From contig CALBSW010000096.1 of the NCBI GenBank assembly GCA_937967465.1, forward strand, positions 1 through 7,522: DNA of 7,522 bases, written 5' to 3'. A model generated the notes under the pieces. It saw nothing but the letters and a program-made list of their open reading frames with translations, ran no database searches and was not told where the DNA came from. The DNA is from an uncultured Flavobacteriales bacterium. Its GTDB lineage: Bacteria > Bacteroidota > Bacteroidia > Flavobacteriales_D > Sanyastnellaceae. This document shows positions 4,628-7,522 of this stretch, piece by piece. How positions within the stretch are numbered: the stretch's first letter is position 1; every line of letters begins with the position of its first letter. A program made the translations under genes and the position numbers.

Positions 4628-5557
4628 ATGAACCGAAACACCTTCCGCTGGGCCGCCTTGATGGGGGCCCTGATTTTCCTGTCTTCTGCACATGCCCAAA
4701 TCTTGTCCTGCGCTGAAGTGCAGGGGCAAACAGACGTGAGCCCGTACGAAGGGCAAGTCGTCACGATATCCGGCAAGGTCACCGAGTACTTCGGCGACAC
4801 GTGGTACATCCAGGATGACTTCGGTGCCTGGAACGGCATTTACTGTGTGGGGCCAGATGTCGTGGTGGAGGCCAACCCACCGTGGTGGAATGCCGATCGG
4901 CAGCCCGAAGTCGGGGACGTCTTTGAATTGACGGGCACCGTGGTGGAGCAAGATGGCAACACCCAGCTCGTCGACATCACGGCGTACGAATTCATCGACT
5001 ACTGGAACGCGACGCCTGCCGGCGTCTGGTTGGACATCGCCGACATCGCCGACGAAAGTCTGGAGGGCACCCGTGTGCGGCTCGAAGCCGTGACGGTGGA
5101 AACCGAGCCCGATGCGGACGGCGTCTGGACGGTGTCGGATGCCACTGGGACAGCCACCCTGATCGGAGTCGATACGTACGATCCTTCCATGAACGAGGAC
5201 CCGGACGGCCCCACGGTGGGCGATGTGTACCACGTGTACGGAGCGCTTCGCCAGATGGGAGAGGGCTACATCCTCGATTGCGGCGACATCGACACCATCG
5301 CCTTGGTGGTGGGCCTGGAGGAGCGCCTCGCTTCTCAGCTTCAAGTGTTCCCGATTCCCGCCTCCGACGGCGTGACCGTGGATGGCGTGAACGGCGCCTT
5401 TGAATGGACGCTGGTCAATGCCTTGGGGCAAACAATCCAGCGCGGCGCCGGACATGGAACGGCCCGCCTGTCCCTGGATGGGCTCAAAGCGGGCCGTTAC
5501 GTGCTCAGTGTCGAGCAAGACGGACAGCGCATCCGCCGTCCGATTCTGGTGGACTGA
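4628..5557 (+). CDS. Secreted two-domain OB-fold-like protein with T9SS sorting signal
   Basis: A 309-residue protein. The start at 4628 is chosen because it yields a proper signal peptide (residues 1-23, WAALMGALIFLSSAHA, cleavage before Gln24); codons upstream in frame lie inside the carbonic anhydrase gene. Two similar beta-rich domains follow (about 30-122 and 133-224). Each has the pattern 'GxxVxxxxxxV...WxxxDxxG...VGDVxxxxG' (for example EGQVVTISGKV, DTWYIQDDFGAWNG, EVGDVFELTG; then EGTRVRLEAV, GVWTVSDATG, TVGDVYHVYG), suggestive of tandem OB folds as in secreted nuclease-associated domains. Residues 238-309 form a type A T9SS C-terminal domain: FPIPASD in place of the usual YPNPASD, a central VNALGQTI, and LDGLKAGRYVLSV before the end. 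It is therefore predicted to cross the outer membrane through the type IX system and be attached to the surface or released. No catalytic residues are recognised; ligand unknown. Confidence 0.85.
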   Translation: MNRNTFRWAALMGALIFLSSAHAQILSCAEVQGQTDVSPYEGQVVTISGKVTEYFGDTWYIQDDFGAWNGIYCVGPDVVVEANPPWWNADRQPEVGDVFELTGTVVEQDGNTQLVDITAYEFIDYWNATPAGVWLDIADIADESLEGTRVRLEAVTVETEPDADGVWTVSDATGTATLIGVDTYDPSMNEDPDGPTVGDVYHVYGALRQMGEGYILDCGDIDTIALVVGLEERLASQLQVFPIPASDGVTVDGVNGAFEWTLVNALGQTIQRGAGHGTARLSLDGLKAGRYVLSVEQDGQRIRRPILVD

Positions 5558-7486
5558 TCAGTCCTCGAGCGACTCGATGTAGTCGAGGTTCTCGCGAACC
5601 CGCTGCATCGGGTTGCTGGAGTTCCGGCCATAGCTCCGCGTGGCCCCGTTGTACAGGTCGATGCGGGTCGGACGGACATTGCGCGGCCAGGCGTTGTTGC
5701 TCAGGTCGGTGTCGGCCAATTCGAGGAAGGGGTCCAACACAATGCGGGTGGCCTCCTTCGGCGTCACGAACACCTTGGTGACCTCTTTGCCGCCTTTGCG
5801 CCAGATTTCCACAGGAATGCGGCGCACATCCGTCGTGCCGTCGGTGTAGGTGAATTCCACCACAAGCGGCATCACCAATCCACCCAGGTTCTCGAAGGTG
5901 AGCTGGTAGAAGTGCTTGCCAGAGGAAAGCAGGGCGCGTTCGTCCTCATCGAGGGCAGCCACGTACTCCTGGTACTCCTTGCGTTCGATTTCCATGACCT
6001 CATAGGGGTCCACGGTGGTGTAGTGGTCATGGAGCTCCGGACGGGCTTCAAGGCGGGTCTCCGGGATGTACGTTTCGTCGCGGACGAGGCTGATGTCCGC
6101 CGGTTCCGCGTCTTCTTCCGCCTTGGCCAGCGGCTTCTCCACGTCCGGGTCGCCCGTCGAAATCTGGTACCACTGGATGTCGGAGAGGGCGAGGTCCACG
6201 TGGTCGTTGGTGTAGAACCAACCGCGCCAGAACCAATCGAGGTCCACACTCGAGGCGTCCTCCATCGTGCGGAACAAGTCCGCAGGCGTCGGACGCTTGA
6301 ATGCCCAGCGGCGACCGTACTCCTTGAAGGCAAAGTCGAAGAGGTCGCGTCCCATGACGGTTTCGCGCAGGATGTTGAGCGCGGTGGCTGGCTTGCCGTA
6401 GGCGTTCGGGCCGAATTGGAAAATGCTCTCCGAGTTGGTCATGATGGGAGAGATGCGCTTCGGGTCGCCGCCCATGTAACCCGTGATGTTCCGGGCCGGT
6501 CCGCGGCGGGTGGGGTAATTCCGATCGAACTCCTTCTCCGCCAGGTACTGGACGAAGGTGTTCAGGCCCTCGTCCATCCACGTCCACTGGCGCTCATCGG
6601 AGTTGATGATCATCGGGTAGAAGTTGTGGCCCACCTCGTGGATGATCACCGAGATCATGCCGTGCTTCGTGCGGGCGCTGTACGTGCCGTCCGGCTCCGG
6701 GCGACCGCCATTGAAGCAGATCATGGGGTACTCCATGCCGATCCACTTGGTGTGGACGCTGATGGCCACGGGGTAAGGGTATTCGCAGGCGAATTCGCTG
6801 TAGGTCTCCAGCGTCTGGGCGACGGCCTCGGTGCTGTACTGCTCCCACAGGGGGTTGCCCTCCTTGGGGTAATAGCTCATGGCGAGCGGCGTGTTGTTTT
6901 CGAGCGGCACGGCCATGGCGTCCCAGATGAACTTGCGGCTGGAGGCAAAGGCGAAGTCGCGCACATTGTCCGCCTTGAACCGCCAGGTGGCGAGCCCCTT
7001 TTCCTTGACCTTCTCGTTTTCGATGGCCTCGTCCTGGGTGACGATGATCACCGGGCGGTCCGCTGTTTTGGCCTGCTCGAGTCGGGCACGCTGCTCCGCC
7101 GTCAGGACGTCCTTGGGGTTCTGGAGCACCCCGGTGGAGGCAACGATGTGGTCGCTCGGCACCGTGATGCTGACATCGTAGTCTCCGAATTCCAGGGTGA
7201 ATTCGCCGCTTCCGAGGAACTGCTTGTTCTGCCATCCCATGCGGTCGTAGTAGGCGCACAGGCGGGGGAAGAACTGGGCAATCGTGTAGAGGTAGTTGTC
7301 GTCCTCCTCGAAGTACTCGTAGCCGCTCCGTCCGCCAATGGCGAGGCGGTCGTTGATGTTGTACCACCAGTCGACCTGGAAGGTGAATTTGCCGCCCGGC
7401 GCCAAAGGCTTGGGCAGGTCCACGCGCATCATGGTCTGGTTGATGGTGTAGGGAAGGGCCTTTCCGCCGGCGTCCTTCACGGCCAT
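5558..7486 (-). CDS. M1-family zinc metallopeptidase, N-terminally incomplete
   Basis: A 642-residue frame from ATG at 7486 (minus strand) to TGA at 5558-5560. The gluzincin site is intact: His283-Glu284-x-x-His287 in IIHEVGHNF, with the third zinc ligand Glu306 18 residues later in MDEGLNTF. The substrate-side motif reads WIGMEYPM (248-255), the GMEYP variant found in one M1 subgroup in place of GxMEN. The DWWYNINDR and YEYFEEDDNYLYTIAQFFPR segments (39-74) belong to the family's N-terminal beta domain, and residues 315-450 form the helical part of the catalytic domain. A long C-terminal beta region ends the protein; no T9SS signal is present. The frame begins in the middle of the N-terminal domain and lacks a signal peptide. 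An in-frame TGA at 7496-7498 closes it 9 nt before the ATG, so the gene is probably interrupted or misread there. Its stop directly abuts the stop of the convergent gene. Confidence 0.85.
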   Translation of the reverse strand: MAVKDAGGKALPYTINQTMMRVDLPKPLAPGGKFTFQVDWWYNINDRLAIGGRSGYEYFEEDDNYLYTIAQFFPRLCAYYDRMGWQNKQFLGSGEFTLEFGDYDVSITVPSDHIVASTGVLQNPKDVLTAEQRARLEQAKTADRPVIIVTQDEAIENEKVKEKGLATWRFKADNVRDFAFASSRKFIWDAMAVPLENNTPLAMSYYPKEGNPLWEQYSTEAVAQTLETYSEFACEYPYPVAISVHTKWIGMEYPMICFNGGRPEPDGTYSARTKHGMISVIIHEVGHNFYPMIINSDERQWTWMDEGLNTFVQYLAEKEFDRNYPTRRGPARNITGYMGGDPKRISPIMTNSESIFQFGPNAYGKPATALNILRETVMGRDLFDFAFKEYGRRWAFKRPTPADLFRTMEDASSVDLDWFWRGWFYTNDHVDLALSDIQWYQISTGDPDVEKPLAKAEEDAEPADISLVRDETYIPETRLEARPELHDHYTTVDPYEVMEIERKEYQEYVAALDEDERALLSSGKHFYQLTFENLGGLVMPLVVEFTYTDGTTDVRRIPVEIWRKGGKEVTKVFVTPKEATRIVLDPFLELADTDLSNNAWPRNVRPTRIDLYNGATRSYGRNSSNPMQRVRENLDYIESLED

Positions 7487-7522
7487 GATTTTGAATCACC
7501 CGTCGAAGTCCGGCTCGGGCTG
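7487..7522 (-). pseudogene. Possible upstream remnant of the M1 peptidase reading frame
   Basis: Continuing the peptidase frame upstream of its ATG gives FKI, then a TGA (7496-7498), then QPEPDFDG to the window edge. DFDG-stop-FKI followed by MAVKD and GGKALPYTINQT reads as a continuous M1 N-terminal domain broken by one codon; GGA in place of TGA would restore Gly-Gly-Phe. Only 36 bases are visible, so this is a tentative reading. Confidence 0.4.

Noticed and set aside
4445..5518. A 357-codon minus-strand open frame opposite the T9SS OB-fold gene
   Set aside because: The plus-strand product has a signal peptide and a sorting domain; the antisense translation has no recognisable domain and an arginine-rich end typical of shadow frames.
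6594..7499. A 301-codon minus-strand frame overlapping the M1 peptidase in another register
   Set aside because: The translation is Arg/Pro/His-rich and lacks motifs, while the peptidase frame carries the intact zinc site over the same bases.

Overview
The window reads as a chromosomal segment from a high-GC member of the Bacteroidota, most likely a Flavobacteriales-type marine or aquatic lineage. Four things point that way: a C-terminal type IX secretion (T9SS) sorting domain, a periplasmic TonB C-terminal-domain protein with the paired-cysteine segment common in this phylum, the absence of convincing Shine-Dalgarno sequences, and several exact matches to the Bacteroidota -7 promoter element TAnnTTTG. 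No mobile element, CRISPR array or prophage gene is visible. Most of it is ordinary chromosome.

Layout, left to right. The 3' end of kdsA (Kdo-8-phosphate synthase, LPS core synthesis) enters from the left edge. It is followed after one base by a small secreted TonB-C protein (213-674). A TTG-N21-TATCTTTG promoter then leads into tRNA-Ala(GGC) (772-845) and tRNA-Arg(CCG) (888-962). A terminator-like hairpin lies between the two tRNAs and a second, stronger terminator follows them (985-1014). Next is a two-gene plus-strand unit: a secreted PqqB-like metallo-beta-lactamase-fold protein (1034-1969) and a small putative lipoprotein (1983-2408). It ends in a bidirectional terminator shared with the minus-strand operon that follows.

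That operon (transcribed leftwards, 3676 to 2479) encodes a 2-Cys peroxiredoxin, a thioredoxin-like protein with a CGNC active site, and a small conserved alpha-helical protein. The genes are 3 nt apart and then overlap by 20 nt, so they are probably translationally coupled. They look like one peroxide-detoxification module in which the thioredoxin-like protein could recycle the peroxiredoxin. A 254-nt divergent intergenic region (3677-3930) separates it from a beta-carbonic anhydrase (3931-4572) and holds promoter elements for both directions plus hairpins in the peroxiredoxin leader.

The carbonic anhydrase is followed by a secreted two-domain OB-fold-like protein with a T9SS C-terminal signal (4628-5557). 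Its stop codon directly abuts the stop codon of a convergent M1-family metallopeptidase (5558-7486, minus strand). The peptidase frame is closed by an in-frame TGA 9 nt upstream of its first ATG, although the protein starts in the middle of the family's N-terminal domain. This suggests a nonsense mutation, a sequencing error or a split gene. I do not see a clearly new multi-gene system; the points most worth a second look are the interrupted peptidase, the terminator between the tRNAs, the noncanonical PqqB-like metal motif and the structured peroxiredoxin leader.
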